In this document: piece after piece, positions 43,361-52,364 of the stretch
Numbering within the stretch: position 1 is the first letter of the stretch
Layout of the letters: every line of letters begins with the position of its first letter
DNA from: Haloarcula halophila
GTDB taxonomy: Archaea; Halobacteriota; Halobacteria; Halobacteriales; Haloarculaceae
Assembly: GCF_029278565.1 (NCBI RefSeq)
Contig: NZ_CP119560.1
Coordinates: 124,001-188,000, forward strand
DNA: 64,000 nt
Reading direction: 5' to 3'
The notes under the pieces: model-generated
Database searches by the model: none
Seen by the model: the letters and a program-made list of their open reading frames with translations, nothing else
What the model was told of the DNA's origin: nothing
Translations under genes and position numbers: made by a program

Positions 43361-43679
43361 CGCTCCGTCGGCACAATACTGCCACCGTCTCACCGCCGTT
43401 TAGGGGAGGTTGCCCCTGACCGACCCCCTGCTCATAGTAGTATAGCTATACGGTATAGCCACTCTATATCACTACGGAACTACGAGACTGAGCCGCTCCG
43501 GGCGGGTCCGGTTGCCCAGCGCCGACGCTGGCCGATCGGTCCCGTCTTGGCTCCCCGCGCGGGGGCCGGCACAAACTTATTCCAGTTGCCTCCGAGTAGG
43601 CGTTTGGAGCCCCAGTCTCGTATTCGTCTCGACGACCCGGATCCGTTCCCTTCGAGCGCAGACTGGATGGCCACTCAGT
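43361..43679. other. 319-base intergenic region upstream of cdc48
   Basis: Holds the 12-base palindrome GTATAGCTATAC (43440-43451) and an AT-rich run after it, then a GC-rich stretch (43490-43575) with no tRNA cloverleaf. A TATA-like AAACTTATTCC near 43573-43583 may serve cdc48. No gene seen. Confidence 0.55.
43440..43451. promoter_or_regulatory. 12-base perfect palindrome GTATAGCTATAC, copy 2
   Basis: Identical to the palindrome at 8800-8811 and, like it, is followed by a GTAT element, in intergenic DNA upstream of a gene (240 bases before the cdc48 start). A shared site for one regulator is possible. Confidence 0.4.
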
Positions 43680-45857
43680 ATGAGATTACTTGTCAAACCG
43701 CTCGATAGGCAGAGTGCGGGGAAGGGTATCGCAGCGATCGATCAGGAGGCGATGTCGGAACTCGGGATCGAACCCGGGGACTTCGTCACCATCGAAGGCG
43801 AAGACGGAACCGCAGTCGCCCGTGCCCGGCCCGGACAGGCCGGCGAGCGACAGCGCGGGATCGTCGGTATCGACGGACAGACACGCAAGACGATCGGGGC
43901 ACGGCTCGATCAACTCGTTTCGGTCGCGGAAGCCGACGTGGAGCCAGCACACACGCTGTCGATCGCACTCCCCGACGGACTCCAGATCCGTGGCGACCTC
44001 GCTCCGTATCTCCGTAAGAAACTCGTCAACCGGGCGGTCCAGGCGGGACAGACCGTCCCGCTGGCACTCGGACTCGGCTCGGTGATGGGGCGTGCGAACC
44101 GCCGGATTCCGATCCGCATCGTCGGCACCGACCCCGAGGGGACCGTGATCGTCACGCAGTCGACCGACGTCGAGGTCGTCGAGCAGTCGGCCGAAGCCGT
44201 CGATGCCGACCGCGATGCCGAGACGGCCGACGGCTCGGAACCGCCGAGTGTCACCTACGAGGATGTCGGTGGTCTCAACGACGAACTCGACCAGGTCCGG
44301 GAGATGATCGAACTCCCGATGACCCATCCCGAGCTGTTCCAGGCACTCGGTATCGAGCCGCCACAGGGCGTCTTGCTCCACGGGCCGCCGGGGACCGGCA
44401 AGACGCTGATCGCGAAGGCGGTGGCCAACGAGATCGACGCCAACTTCTCGACGATCTCCGGCCCGGAGATCATGTCGAAATACCACGGCGAAAGCGAGGA
44501 ACGCCTCCGTGAGGTCTTCGAGGAGGCCGGCGAGAACGAGCCGTCGATCATCTTCATCGACGAGATCGACTCCATCGCCCCGAAGCGGGACGACACCCAG
44601 GGCGAGGTCGAGCGCCGGGTCGTCGCGCAGTTGCTCTCCCTGATGGACGGACTCGAAGACCGCGGCCAGGTGACCGTCATCGGGACGACCAACCGCGTCG
44701 ACTCGATCGACAACGCACTCAGGCGAGGCGGCCGGTTCGACCGCGAGATCGAGATCGGTGCTCCCGACACCGAGGGCCGTCACGAGGTCCTCCAGATCCA
44801 CACCCGGGAGATGCCCATCGCCGAGGACGTCGACCTCCAGCAGTACGCCGACAACACGCACGGCTTCGTCGGGGCGGACCTCGAAAGCCTCGTCCGTGAG
44901 GCGGCGATGAACGCGCTCCGCCGAGTTCGGCCCGATCTCGACCTCGAAGGCGACGAGATCAGCGCCGAGACCCTCGAAACGCTCGAAGTCACCGAGAGCG
45001 ACCTCCGGTCGGCGCTCCGGGAGATCGATCCCAGCGCGCTCCGGGAGGTCTTCGTCGAGAAACCCGACGTGACGTGGGACGACGTGGGCGGCCTCGCGGA
45101 GACGAAAGAGCGGCTGCAGGAGGCCATCGAGTGGCCCCTCGCCTATCCCGACGCGTACAAGCAAGTCGATCTACAGTCGACGAAAGGCATTCTCCTCCAC
45201 GGACCGCCCGGGACCGGGAAGACGCTCCTGGCGAAGGCCGTCGCGAACGAGGCACAGTCGAACTTCATCTCGGTGAAGGGGCCGGAACTGTTCGACAAGT
45301 ACGTCGGCGAGAGCGAGAAAGGCGTCCGGGAGATCTTCGAGAAAGCGCGCTCGAATGCCCCCACCGTCATCTTCTTCGACGAGATCGACGCCATCGCGAG
45401 CAAGCGGGGTAGCGGTGGCGGGGACAATCAGGTCGGTGAACGCGTCGTCTCGCAGTTGTTGACCGAACTCGACGGGCTCGAAGAACTGGAGGACGTCGTC
45501 GTGATCGCGGCCACGAACCGGCCGGACCTCATCGACGACGCGTTGACCCGTGCCGGCCGGATCGAACGGAAGATCGAGGTCGGTGTGCCCGACGAGGAGA
45601 CCCGACGCGAGATTCTGACGATCCACACGCGAAAACGGCCGCTGGCCGACGACGTCGATCTCGATGCGCTCGCCGCCGAGATGGACGGACTCGTGGGGGC
45701 CGACGTGGCAGCCATGTGTCGCGGCGCGGCGACCGCTGCCGTCCGTGAGCACGTCCGATCACAGTCCAGCGACGAACCGACAGCCGTCGAGGACATCGTC
45801 CTGACACAGGCGCACTTCGAGTCGGCACTCGAAGAGATCACCGCCGACGGCGAGTGA
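43680..45857 (+). CDS. cdc48: CDC48/VCP-type AAA+ ATPase
   Basis: Hexameric ATP-driven unfoldase that pulls proteins from complexes and passes them to the proteasome. It is 725 residues, typical of the archaeal enzyme. The N-domain (double-psi barrel and beta domain, about residues 1-180) is followed by two AAA modules: D1 Walker A GPPGTGKT near 235 and Walker [14 protein letters not shown]2 Walker A GPPGTGKT near 508 and Walker [13 protein letters not shown]. Both have arginine fingers ([10 protein letters not shown] and [10 protein letters not shown]). All are intact. Start ATG at 43680 begins the N-domain ([11 protein letters not shown]); the frame goes on upstream but is not domain-like. 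Haloarchaea often have several paralogues. Confidence 0.96.
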   Translation: MRLLVKPLDRQSAGKGIAAIDQEAMSELGIEPGDFVTIEGEDGTAVARARPGQAGERQRGIVGIDGQTRKTIGARLDQLVSVAEADVEPAHTLSIALPDGLQIRGDLAPYLRKKLVNRAVQAGQTVPLALGLGSVMGRANRRIPIRIVGTDPEGTVIVTQSTDVEVVEQSAEAVDADRDAETADGSEPPSVTYEDVGGLNDELDQVREMIELPMTHPELFQALGIEPPQGVLLHGPPGTGKTLIAKAVANEIDANFSTISGPEIMSKYHGESEERLREVFEEAGENEPSIIFIDEIDSIAPKRDDTQGEVERRVVAQLLSLMDGLEDRGQVTVIGTTNRVDSIDNALRRGGRFDREIEIGAPDTEGRHEVLQIHTREMPIAEDVDLQQYADNTHGFVGADLESLVREAAMNALRRVRPDLDLEGDEISAETLETLEVTESDLRSALREIDPSALREVFVEKPDVTWDDVGGLAETKERLQEAIEWPLAYPDAYKQVDLQSTKGILLHGPPGTGKTLLAKAVANEAQSNFISVKGPELFDKYVGESEKGVREIFEKARSNAPTVIFFDEIDAIASKRGSGGGDNQVGERVVSQLLTELDGLEELEDVVVIAATNRPDLIDDALTRAGRIERKIEVGVPDEETRREILTIHTRKRPLADDVDLDALAAEMDGLVGADVAAMCRGAATAAVREHVRSQSSDEPTAVEDIVLTQAHFESALEEITADGE

Positions 45858-45947
45858 ACAAGGCGTCGGTCCGTTCTCGTTCCGTTTCCTCCGCGTTTCC
45901 GGCGTTCCAGGAGTGCCAATCCACCTACCGAGCTATCGAACGCTAAA

Positions 45948-47084
45948 TCACTCTACAATATCACGTCGTAAGATACCGTCCCGAGCGAGTGGTGCGATCT
46001 GTCCGACGACGATAGAGAACTCGTTTTGCCGTATGGGGAACGATTCCTGGAAGTTATCGGGGCCTACTGTCGAGCGTTCCGAATGAGGGAGCGAAGAGAG
46101 ATCTCGGGTTATTTCGGTCGTACCCGAACCGTCGATGGCCTCAAAATCATCGGCATCGATTTCGTACAAGTAGTCGCGAGTCAAACTCCCCCCGAAATCA
46201 GTGTGGAGGTTCACGTACTGGGTTGGCTTCTCGGATTCGATCGATACTTCGGCGGAGAGCTGTTCGAGCTGAACACCTTCGTCGCTCGATCGGGCTGTGA
46301 AATCAAACGATTCGATCGAGATATCGGGATACGGTAGGTGGAGATAATATGTTTCCTGCTCTGTTGTCATCGTGACCCGAGCTTTCGTGACCGGGTACCG
46401 GAGATAGGCCGGAGAGAGTTCCTCATACGGAAGTACGATCGTATTATCCTGGATACTCACTGCCGAGTTCGAGCTGATCAACTGGTTCTTCGTGATGTTT
46501 ACTTCTCGGATCTCGCTCGAGACGGGAAGGGTGAACTCGAGTCCCGCAGACGTTTCCTCTCCGGGAACCAGTTCCCGCCAGTCATCCAACGCCGGTTTGA
46601 ACGGCTTCGAGGGAGGATTGAAATTGTTGTTGTACACAGCTTGCAGGTCACTGACCGTTTGATCGGATGGGAGCAACACGTGCAATCGGTAGTGATCTGA
46701 CGCTGATACCTCGCCCTCACCCCGTTCGAGTTCGGGATTCGAATAGGACTCCACCCAATACCGCTCAAGACATGCACCCAGCCACCCATCGAACGTGCTC
46801 GTGTAGAGATCGATATCTCGCCCGCCGATATTCTGCTGTCCTGTCACCGATACCACACTGTCGTCATCGGCAATGACCATCTCTTCCGGTCGAAACGTCA
46901 CTGGCTGATCGTCTTCCGCAGTTTCAGCCGACTCCACTGTGTCGACCTCTGTGGCATCGTCGACGGTCGGTGGGTCCGGATCCGTTACCGACTCATCTTC
47001 GCCGCTACATCCTGCGAGTACAACTGTTCCGACGAGACCACTCGTTCGAATCAACTGGCGCCGTGTATACGATTTCCGTCCCAT
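45948..47084 (-). CDS. Tat-exported lipoprotein of unknown function
   Basis: A 378-residue secreted protein. A twin-arginine signal (TRRQLIRTSG) ends at the lipobox VLAGC (Cys about residue 26), followed by an acidic Asp/Glu/Thr linker. The rest is beta-rich, with no enzyme motif; the C-terminal half contains several long strands (YYLHLPYPDISIESFDF). Not a family I recognise. It is the first of three leftward lipoprotein genes (45948-49175) with lower GC, probably acquired together. The gene is complete, with a normal start at 47082-47084. Confidence 0.72.
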   Translation of the reverse strand: MGRKSYTRRQLIRTSGLVGTVVLAGCSGEDESVTDPDPPTVDDATEVDTVESAETAEDDQPVTFRPEEMVIADDDSVVSVTGQQNIGGRDIDLYTSTFDGWLGACLERYWVESYSNPELERGEGEVSASDHYRLHVLLPSDQTVSDLQAVYNNNFNPPSKPFKPALDDWRELVPGEETSAGLEFTLPVSSEIREVNITKNQLISSNSAVSIQDNTIVLPYEELSPAYLRYPVTKARVTMTTEQETYYLHLPYPDISIESFDFTARSSDEGVQLEQLSAEVSIESEKPTQYVNLHTDFGGSLTRDYLYEIDADDFEAIDGSGTTEITRDLSSLPHSERSTVGPDNFQESFPIRQNEFSIVVGQIAPLARDGILRRDIVE

Positions 47085-47264
47085 CGAGACAGATTACAAG
47101 TCCCGTTGAAAGAACACTAATCTTACCATTCCTGCAGAAACCCATCGAACTTCTTGGACTGTAGCCCTCGGGTAATCGAGTGCGCAGACCGACCGCGGGA
47201 GTCAGCGAAACAGGCGCCTGGAAACCCTGGTTGCTTTCTTCGTTGAGGACTCACGGACGAGCGA

Positions 47265-48356
47265 TCACCGGCCGACGACCCCGTACGACCACGTCGGGGG
47301 ACCCTCTTTGATCGTCCCAACTAGATCGGGAATCTCGGCTTCGAAGAGGAGTGCTCGCCCTGCCCGTCGAACCGTCCGATACTCGACGGCGATCGGTGTG
47401 AATCGCGCAGTCCCCTCGTCAGTTGTGAACTGGATGCTGCCGTCGTCGACTCTGAACCGTTTCGCAGTCTCGGCTGCCCTGTCCGGGTCTGGATACGTAG
47501 CCACCACTGTCTTGGTTTGTGCCTCCAGATCAATACCGACCGACTGCGACCGCGGAGCCGTTTCGGCGTCTTCGATGTAAGCCGGCCCGTATGTCGTCAC
47601 GATATCCATCTTCTCCACGTGTCTGACTGGGTGGTTCTCCAGATTGCGTTCCGTTCCGGCCCGCTCCAGCGCCTCCTGTAGATGGTAATCACTCTCATCA
47701 CCTGTTAGTTCGCCATCCGAGCCGACAGCGGCAAGCAAAAGCCCGTCCTCGATTACCACAACTCTCTCGATCAACTGTCCGTTATCGGTGATTCCCCCTC
47801 CACCCCCCTCCAGCACAGTCATGCCGTTTACTTCCCGCGCGTCCGCTCCGGTTACGTCCAGCAGGCGTTGTTTCAGCTCTGCCTTCGAGGAGGAGTCCGG
47901 AAGTTGAAATACAGCCAGATGGCGCTGTTCCTCTGCTTCCCCGGTCCTGTCGATCGTGAGCGCGGCCATGGCGGGAATATCTCGACTATGGTGCCATCCG
48001 CTTCCTTCGTTCCCGACGACAAACGGTTTGCCGCCAGCGACCACGTCCTTTGGAATCAGTGGTAAACGCCCCTGTTCATTCACGTACGCTGTGGGCGCAG
48101 ACAGCCACGAGACAAACTCGGACCACGTGACACCGTCCATCGTTTTCACGTGGTTATAGAGGTCGTAGGGTTCCGCATAGCCGGACGAAATCCCGGGACC
48201 GTTTTCGGACGGTTTGATCCAGTTCGAACTATGTAGCGTCACGTCGCGTTCTTCCTCATCGAACGCTCCCAGACAGCCCGTCAAACTGGCACTCGTGACT
48301 GCACCACCCAACGTGCGAAGCACTGCTCTCCGATCTATATGGGAAGTATCAGACAT
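47265..48356 (-). CDS. Lipoprotein of unknown function
   Basis: A 363-residue secreted protein starting MSDTSHIDRRAVLRTLGGAV, with twin arginines (DRRAVLRTLG) and a lipobox ending LTGC (Cys about residue 24). The mature domain has a mixed alpha/beta profile with a Gly-rich turn (EGGGGG) and ends with VRRAGRALLFEAEIPDLVG. No catalytic motif was recognised. An alternative ATG at 48368 would add four residues. It is the second lipoprotein of the tandem set. Base composition is lower in GC than in the surrounding haloarchaeal genes. Confidence 0.7.
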   Translation of the reverse strand: MSDTSHIDRRAVLRTLGGAVTSASLTGCLGAFDEEERDVTLHSSNWIKPSENGPGISSGYAEPYDLYNHVKTMDGVTWSEFVSWLSAPTAYVNEQGRLPLIPKDVVAGGKPFVVGNEGSGWHHSRDIPAMAALTIDRTGEAEEQRHLAVFQLPDSSSKAELKQRLLDVTGADAREVNGMTVLEGGGGGITDNGQLIERVVVIEDGLLLAAVGSDGELTGDESDYHLQEALERAGTERNLENHPVRHVEKMDIVTTYGPAYIEDAETAPRSQSVGIDLEAQTKTVVATYPDPDRAAETAKRFRVDDGSIQFTTDEGTARFTPIAVEYRTVRRAGRALLFEAEIPDLVGTIKEGPPTWSYGVVGR

Positions 48357-48389
48357 TCTATTGGTCATTGATTGATAACCACAAGGTAG

Positions 48390-49175
48390 TCATTGGAACT
48401 CTTCCTCAACCCAAGACGGCCGTGAAACAACGGTATTTCCCAGTTCTTGGACCTGGTATCTTCTGTTTTCAGCTGTGCTCGTCTCTCCCGATGACGACGT
48501 TCTCACTTGGATCTCTACAGAGCGAGATACACTCTCCGGGTCAACTATGAGTGACCCACTTGACCCCGTAACGGTGTCGTCAAAGGCATCTTGGCTTACG
48601 CTCTCTATCTCGAATTCAACAACTGCCCGACCACTACGATCGGTTGCTTGGACCGGAGCAAACTCTGAAACTTCGAGAATATTTTGGAGAAAATACCCTC
48701 GGATATGTTTGATGATATTCGCCCACAAAATCTCCTCATCACCAGGCAGATCTTCTCTATAATAACTGTTCGATGCGTGAAAGTCGCTGAAAGATCGCTC
48801 TGTCTTTCCGGTGTAGTATTCGTACCCACTATGTGTCTCGTATTTTATATATAGCATCCCCTCATCGAGAAGCACTTCATTGGCGAAATCAGCGTCCCCG
48901 ACTTTCCGGTAGTGACGACTGTCCTGGAGACTGCTGTGAAATCGTAATGTCGTCCCATCATGCTCTAGTTTGACATCGTACCCATTGTTAGCCAACGCAG
49001 TACGTGTGGAACCGACAATGGTAGCGGGATCAGTGATCCCGTCTTGCGAGGTCCCAGCGGGATACTCTTCTTCTGAAATATTTGGGCCTCCAAGACTGGC
49101 ACATCCTGCAAGCGACGCACTGACAATGCCAGCACTTGATATGACAAACTCCCTTCTGGAAATCCTGTTGGACAT
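48390..49175 (-). CDS. DUF7537-type lipoprotein, low-GC
   Basis: A 261-residue lipoprotein of the same family as the gene at 17922: both have a lipobox (LAGC here, Cys about residue 25), a beta-rich mature part and a matching C-terminal end (YQVQELGNTVVSRPSWVEEE here). The signal is SRREFVISS, a twin-arginine type. This gene is much lower in GC (about 45% in lines counted by eye) than its neighbours and uses A/T-ending codons; it was probably acquired recently. Function unknown. First gene at the right-hand end of the leftward lipoprotein set; the divergent membrane gene starts about 130 bases away. Confidence 0.75.
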   Translation of the reverse strand: MSNRISRREFVISSAGIVSASLAGCASLGGPNISEEEYPAGTSQDGITDPATIVGSTRTALANNGYDVKLEHDGTTLRFHSSLQDSRHYRKVGDADFANEVLLDEGMLYIKYETHSGYEYYTGKTERSFSDFHASNSYYREDLPGDEEILWANIIKHIRGYFLQNILEVSEFAPVQATDRSGRAVVEFEIESVSQDAFDDTVTGSSGSLIVDPESVSRSVEIQVRTSSSGETSTAENRRYQVQELGNTVVSRPSWVEEEFQ

Positions 49176-49303
49176 TTATCTATTTACTCCAGTCATCGTG
49201 CTACCTCGTTGATACTCGATCTGATAAAATATTGGGATATACCGATACAAAAATTGAATGGATACGGTAATTATATTACCTAACAACATATTAGCTCTTC
49301 CGT

Positions 49304-50167
49304 GTGAACGTTAAATCGGTTCTCTCGTGGGTTGGGAGTCTCTTATTGCTCCTCCTCGGCGTTGTGTTTCTGTTCGGTGCCCCACCTGTTGGCGTTGTTC
49401 TCGTGTTGGTGGGGCTGTACTTCCTTCCGGCAGTGCAGTTTGACTTCCAGATCGCGGAGGCACTGTTCTGGCTCGGCGGTGTGGTGTTAATTCTACTGGG
49501 ACTCCTGTTCGTGAGTTCGACGGTAATCGGCGGTGTATTGGGTATCCTAAGCGGGCTGTTGGCATTGCCGCCAGCTAGAGATCGATTGACGAGTCGGTTT
49601 GAAATCAGATTTGAACGGGCGGTCATGGCTACTGTCGTCCTGCTCGTCGCAGGGGCGTCGTTCGGTGCCATTTACCTCCAAGAAAGCCAGTCAGAGCCGC
49701 CGACGATCAAACAGCATGATACAGGTGAACAGTTTACCGTCGAGGGAACTGCCAGCACTGTTGGATTCACGGTTGAGAAAGTTCGAACAGTCCCGACACT
49801 CCAGCCAGGTGAGGAAGACGGCTCTCCCGGTGAAACAAACCTCCTCGTCGTCGTTCGAATGGAAAATCGGGGGGAGGAACCGGTCACTGTCTGGAAAGAC
49901 GACTTGGCGGTCGTAACCGAAGACGACGAGGTGTATCAATCGGCAAGTGAGGTTTCCAGCGATATTCCGTCGGACGGAGAGTATACGGGACTGTCAGTCG
50001 GTGAGGTGAGCCCGCGGATCGAGCCTGGCGGAGAAATCCGGCGTACATACGTCTTCGAGACCACTGAAAGTGGCACGTATCTGTTCACCGTATCGACCGC
50101 CGAACAGTTCTCACCCGCTGCGAACCACTACGTCCCGATCGGCCGAGTCGAAATCGAAACAGAGTGA
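49304..50167 (+). CDS. Membrane protein with DUF4352-like C-terminal domain
   Basis: A 287-residue protein: four N-terminal helices (SWVGSLLLLLLGVVFLFGAPP, VVLVLVGLYFL, LFWLGGVVLILLGLLFV and AVMATVVLLVAGASFGAIY), then an extracellular domain of the DUF4352 (Ig-like) type: SQSEPPTIKQHDTGE, VGFTVEKVRTVPTLQPG, TNLLVVVRMENRGEEPVTV and a final YLFTVSTAEQF. The start is GTG at 49304, supported by a preceding AT-rich promoter-like stretch; no ATG fits. It is divergent from the three lipoprotein genes and shares their lower GC. The external domain may bind or sense something; the ligand is unknown. Confidence 0.72.
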   Translation: MNVKSVLSWVGSLLLLLLGVVFLFGAPPVGVVLVLVGLYFLPAVQFDFQIAEALFWLGGVVLILLGLLFVSSTVIGGVLGILSGLLALPPARDRLTSRFEIRFERAVMATVVLLVAGASFGAIYLQESQSEPPTIKQHDTGEQFTVEGTASTVGFTVEKVRTVPTLQPGEEDGSPGETNLLVVVRMENRGEEPVTVWKDDLAVVTEDDEVYQSASEVSSDIPSDGEYTGLSVGEVSPRIEPGGEIRRTYVFETTESGTYLFTVSTAEQFSPAANHYVPIGRVEIETE

Positions 50168-50296
50168 TCTGCCCTTCGCCAAACACGACGCCAGTCTGAA
50201 GACCGACTCCAACCGAACTGTGACGGACTGTAAGTGGCTCAAATCAGTCTTGAACCCTTAGCCGACTATAAGTCCGCGCTGTCCGTCCTCCGCAGT

Positions 50297-50656
50297 ATGC
50301 CCGGATTGCCCTCCATCGACGTCTCGGGTAGTCGACCGGTTCTCGGATCGACCACGGTGTGGCGCCGACGCCGCGAGGACCTGTCCGTCCACAACGACAG
50401 TTCGGAGACGGCCCACGAAATCCGGATCACCGTCACGGACGACGGCGGCGTCTGCCACGAGGAGACGTACCGACTCAACCCCGGCCAGAGCGGCTGCTCG
50501 CTGGACTTGCTCTCAGACGGTCGTTACACTGTCACGGTGACACTGGACAACGACACGGAGACCACTGCAACAGTCCGCGTCGGCGACACCCCGGCCCGGA
50601 CGATCGTCGTGAGGCTCACCGACGACGACGTGACAATCGAGCAGGGCCACGAGTAG
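50297..50656 (+). CDS. Small beta-sandwich-like protein, function unknown
   Basis: A 119-residue protein with a beta-rich Ig-like profile: SSETAHEIRITVTDDGGVCHEE, RLNPGQSGCSLDLLSDGRYTVTV and TATVRVGDTPARTIVVRL. Two Cys could pair. It has no clear signal peptide, so its location is uncertain. It is acidic and of normal haloarchaeal composition. ATG at 50297 is chosen as the first likely start. I do not recognise the family. Confidence 0.55.
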   Translation: MPGLPSIDVSGSRPVLGSTTVWRRRREDLSVHNDSSETAHEIRITVTDDGGVCHEETYRLNPGQSGCSLDLLSDGRYTVTVTLDNDTETTATVRVGDTPARTIVVRLTDDDVTIEQGHE

Positions 50657-50795
50657 CGGTCGAGACCGTTCTCCCGACGACCGACGGGCTGGTATCGGCG
50701 GCCCCGCCACGCTACCGCTGCCTGCTGGCACCGTCGGAATAAAGGGGCCGAACGACCAATACCCGTATATCTCCGAGACAGACGACTCCCGATCG

Positions 50796-51248
50796 GTGGC
50801 CGAGGCCAGCGACGAGGATCACGGCCCGGTCCTCCTCTTCGACGGCGTGTGTAACCTCTGTAACTGGCTCGTCCAGACGATCGTCCCCCGGGACCCCGAG
50901 GGTCGGATCAGTTTCGCGTCACTGCAATCGGAGTACGGGACGCGGGTCCGAGCGTCCCACGGCCTTTCGACGGACTCGCTCGACTCCGTCGTCCTCGTCG
51001 ATGGCGAGCGGGTCTACACGAAGTCACGGGCCGTCATCAGAGTCCTGGAGCTGCTTGGATGGCCGTACCGGCTCGCTACTGTCGGCCGACTCGTTCCCGT
51101 CCGGATCAGCGATTTCGTCTACGATCTCGTCGCCGACCGTCGCTACGAGTGGTTCGGCCGGAAAGACCAGTGTATGGTCCCCGACGACGACATCAGTGAC
51201 CGGTTCGTCGGCGGCACCGACTCTCCCCGGTCCCGGTCGGGATCGTAG
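50796..51248 (+). CDS. DCC1-type thiol-disulfide oxidoreductase (DUF393)
   Basis: A 150-residue protein of the DUF393 family, predicted thioredoxin-like oxidoreductases. The active-site motif is FDGVCNLCNWLVQTIV (CxxC, about residues 15-30), followed by RISFASLQSEYG, and the DSVVLVDGERVYTKSRAVIRVL segment characteristic of the family, where the central segment carries TKS. The start is a GTG at 50796, the nearest start before the first strand. Substrate unknown. A role in disulfide exchange is inferred from the family. Confidence 0.88.
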   Translation: MAEASDEDHGPVLLFDGVCNLCNWLVQTIVPRDPEGRISFASLQSEYGTRVRASHGLSTDSLDSVVLVDGERVYTKSRAVIRVLELLGWPYRLATVGRLVPVRISDFVYDLVADRRYEWFGRKDQCMVPDDDISDRFVGGTDSPRSRSGS

Positions 51249-51293
51249 GTCGGTTCCACAACAGCTAAGCAGGATTGACTTATCCGTTGAAAT

Positions 51294-52355
51294 ATGTCCT
51301 CCGGCTCTTTCCGATCCTCCTCGCCAGCCCTTATCGCCGGAGTCGGTGTCCTGTTGCTCGTCGCTGCCATCACCCATCACATTACGGAGTTGTTCGTTCT
51401 CGACACCGCCGTGGGGCCGATCGCTGCGCTGGTGTTGGATGTCCCCGCAGCGGTGGGACTGACCTACGCCGGCTACTGGTTGTCGCGGACGACCCTCGAT
51501 CAACGCGAACGCTGGACGGTGTGTGTCTGGTGTTTCGCCGGTGTCATCCTGTTCGTCGCCGTCATCGGAGCGACGCTCGGCATCCAGTTCATCGAAGGGC
51601 GGACGGTCTCCGAACCCGGCTTCTCGCTGTTGATCGCTGCCGAGGCCGGTGGCGTCGCCGGCTTTCTGGGGGGCTACTACAACGCCCGTGCTCGGGCGAG
51701 CGCACGCCGTGCCACTACCGCCAGAAACGCGCTCGGGTTCGTCAACGAGCTCATCCGACACGACCTCCGGAACGACCTGAACGTGATCCACGGACACGCG
51801 GACCTGCTCGCCGACGCCGACCGGAACACGAACGAACCGGGTGATCCAGCGATCGTCCGTGAGAAGTCCATGGAGGCCCTGACCCGGATCGAGACCAGTC
51901 GAGCGATCGCTTCGACGCTCCTCCATGACCCCGAACTCGACCCCGTCGATGTCGTCCCGATCGTCCGTGAGATAACGACCCAGTTCGACGACGCTTTCCA
52001 GGCGACGGTCACGGTCGATCTCCCGGAGTCGGCGGTCGTCTCGGCGAACGCCGGTATCCGCTCGGTGCTGGACAATCTCGTCGAGAACGCGATCGAACAC
52101 AACGACTCGGCCGAGCCGAGAGTCGAGGTAACAGTCCACAACGAGCCGGAGACAGTCACGATCACGGTCGCCGACAACGGCCCGGGGATCGACTCGGTGG
52201 GGCAAGAACAGTTGTTGAACGCCGATGCCGCCACCGGTGGCGGCGGTCTCTCGCTTGCTGCGACGCTCGTGGAGAACTTCGGCGGCGAGCTCGACGTTAC
52301 CGAGTCGCCGTTGGGCGGGACCGCTGTCGAGGTGACCCTGCCGACCGCCGAGTGA
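51294..52355 (+). CDS. Membrane sensor histidine kinase
   Basis: A 353-residue kinase. The N-terminal 130 residues contain four hydrophobic segments (VGVLLLVAAITHHITELFVL etc.) with short external loops, then a HisKA domain with H-box RHDLRNDLNVIHGHADLL (about residues 155-173), N-box SVLDNLVENAIEHND, and G1 DNGPGID and G2 GGGGLSLAATL. All catalytic boxes are intact. There is no PAS or sensor domain other than the membrane part. It converges with a second kinase gene at 52365; no response regulator is adjacent. Signal unknown. Confidence 0.92.
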   Translation: MSSGSFRSSSPALIAGVGVLLLVAAITHHITELFVLDTAVGPIAALVLDVPAAVGLTYAGYWLSRTTLDQRERWTVCVWCFAGVILFVAVIGATLGIQFIEGRTVSEPGFSLLIAAEAGGVAGFLGGYYNARARASARRATTARNALGFVNELIRHDLRNDLNVIHGHADLLADADRNTNEPGDPAIVREKSMEALTRIETSRAIASTLLHDPELDPVDVVPIVREITTQFDDAFQATVTVDLPESAVVSANAGIRSVLDNLVENAIEHNDSAEPRVEVTVHNEPETVTITVADNGPGIDSVGQEQLLNADAATGGGGLSLAATLVENFGGELDVTESPLGGTAVEVTLPTAE

Positions 52356-52364
52356 AGCTCCGGT

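Noticed and set aside
43490-43580. A tRNA or other structured RNA in the GC-rich stretch before cdc48
   Set aside because: No T-loop GGTTCRA element, no acceptor stem and no anticodon arm could be placed. No tRNA was found elsewhere in the window either.
43686-45164. A 492-codon reverse frame over cdc48
   Set aside because: Antisense shadow of the AAA+ ATPase gene with no domain of its own.
45948-49300. A mobile element carrying the low-GC genes
   Set aside because: No transposase, integrase, terminal inverted repeats or target duplications could be seen; only base composition suggests transfer.
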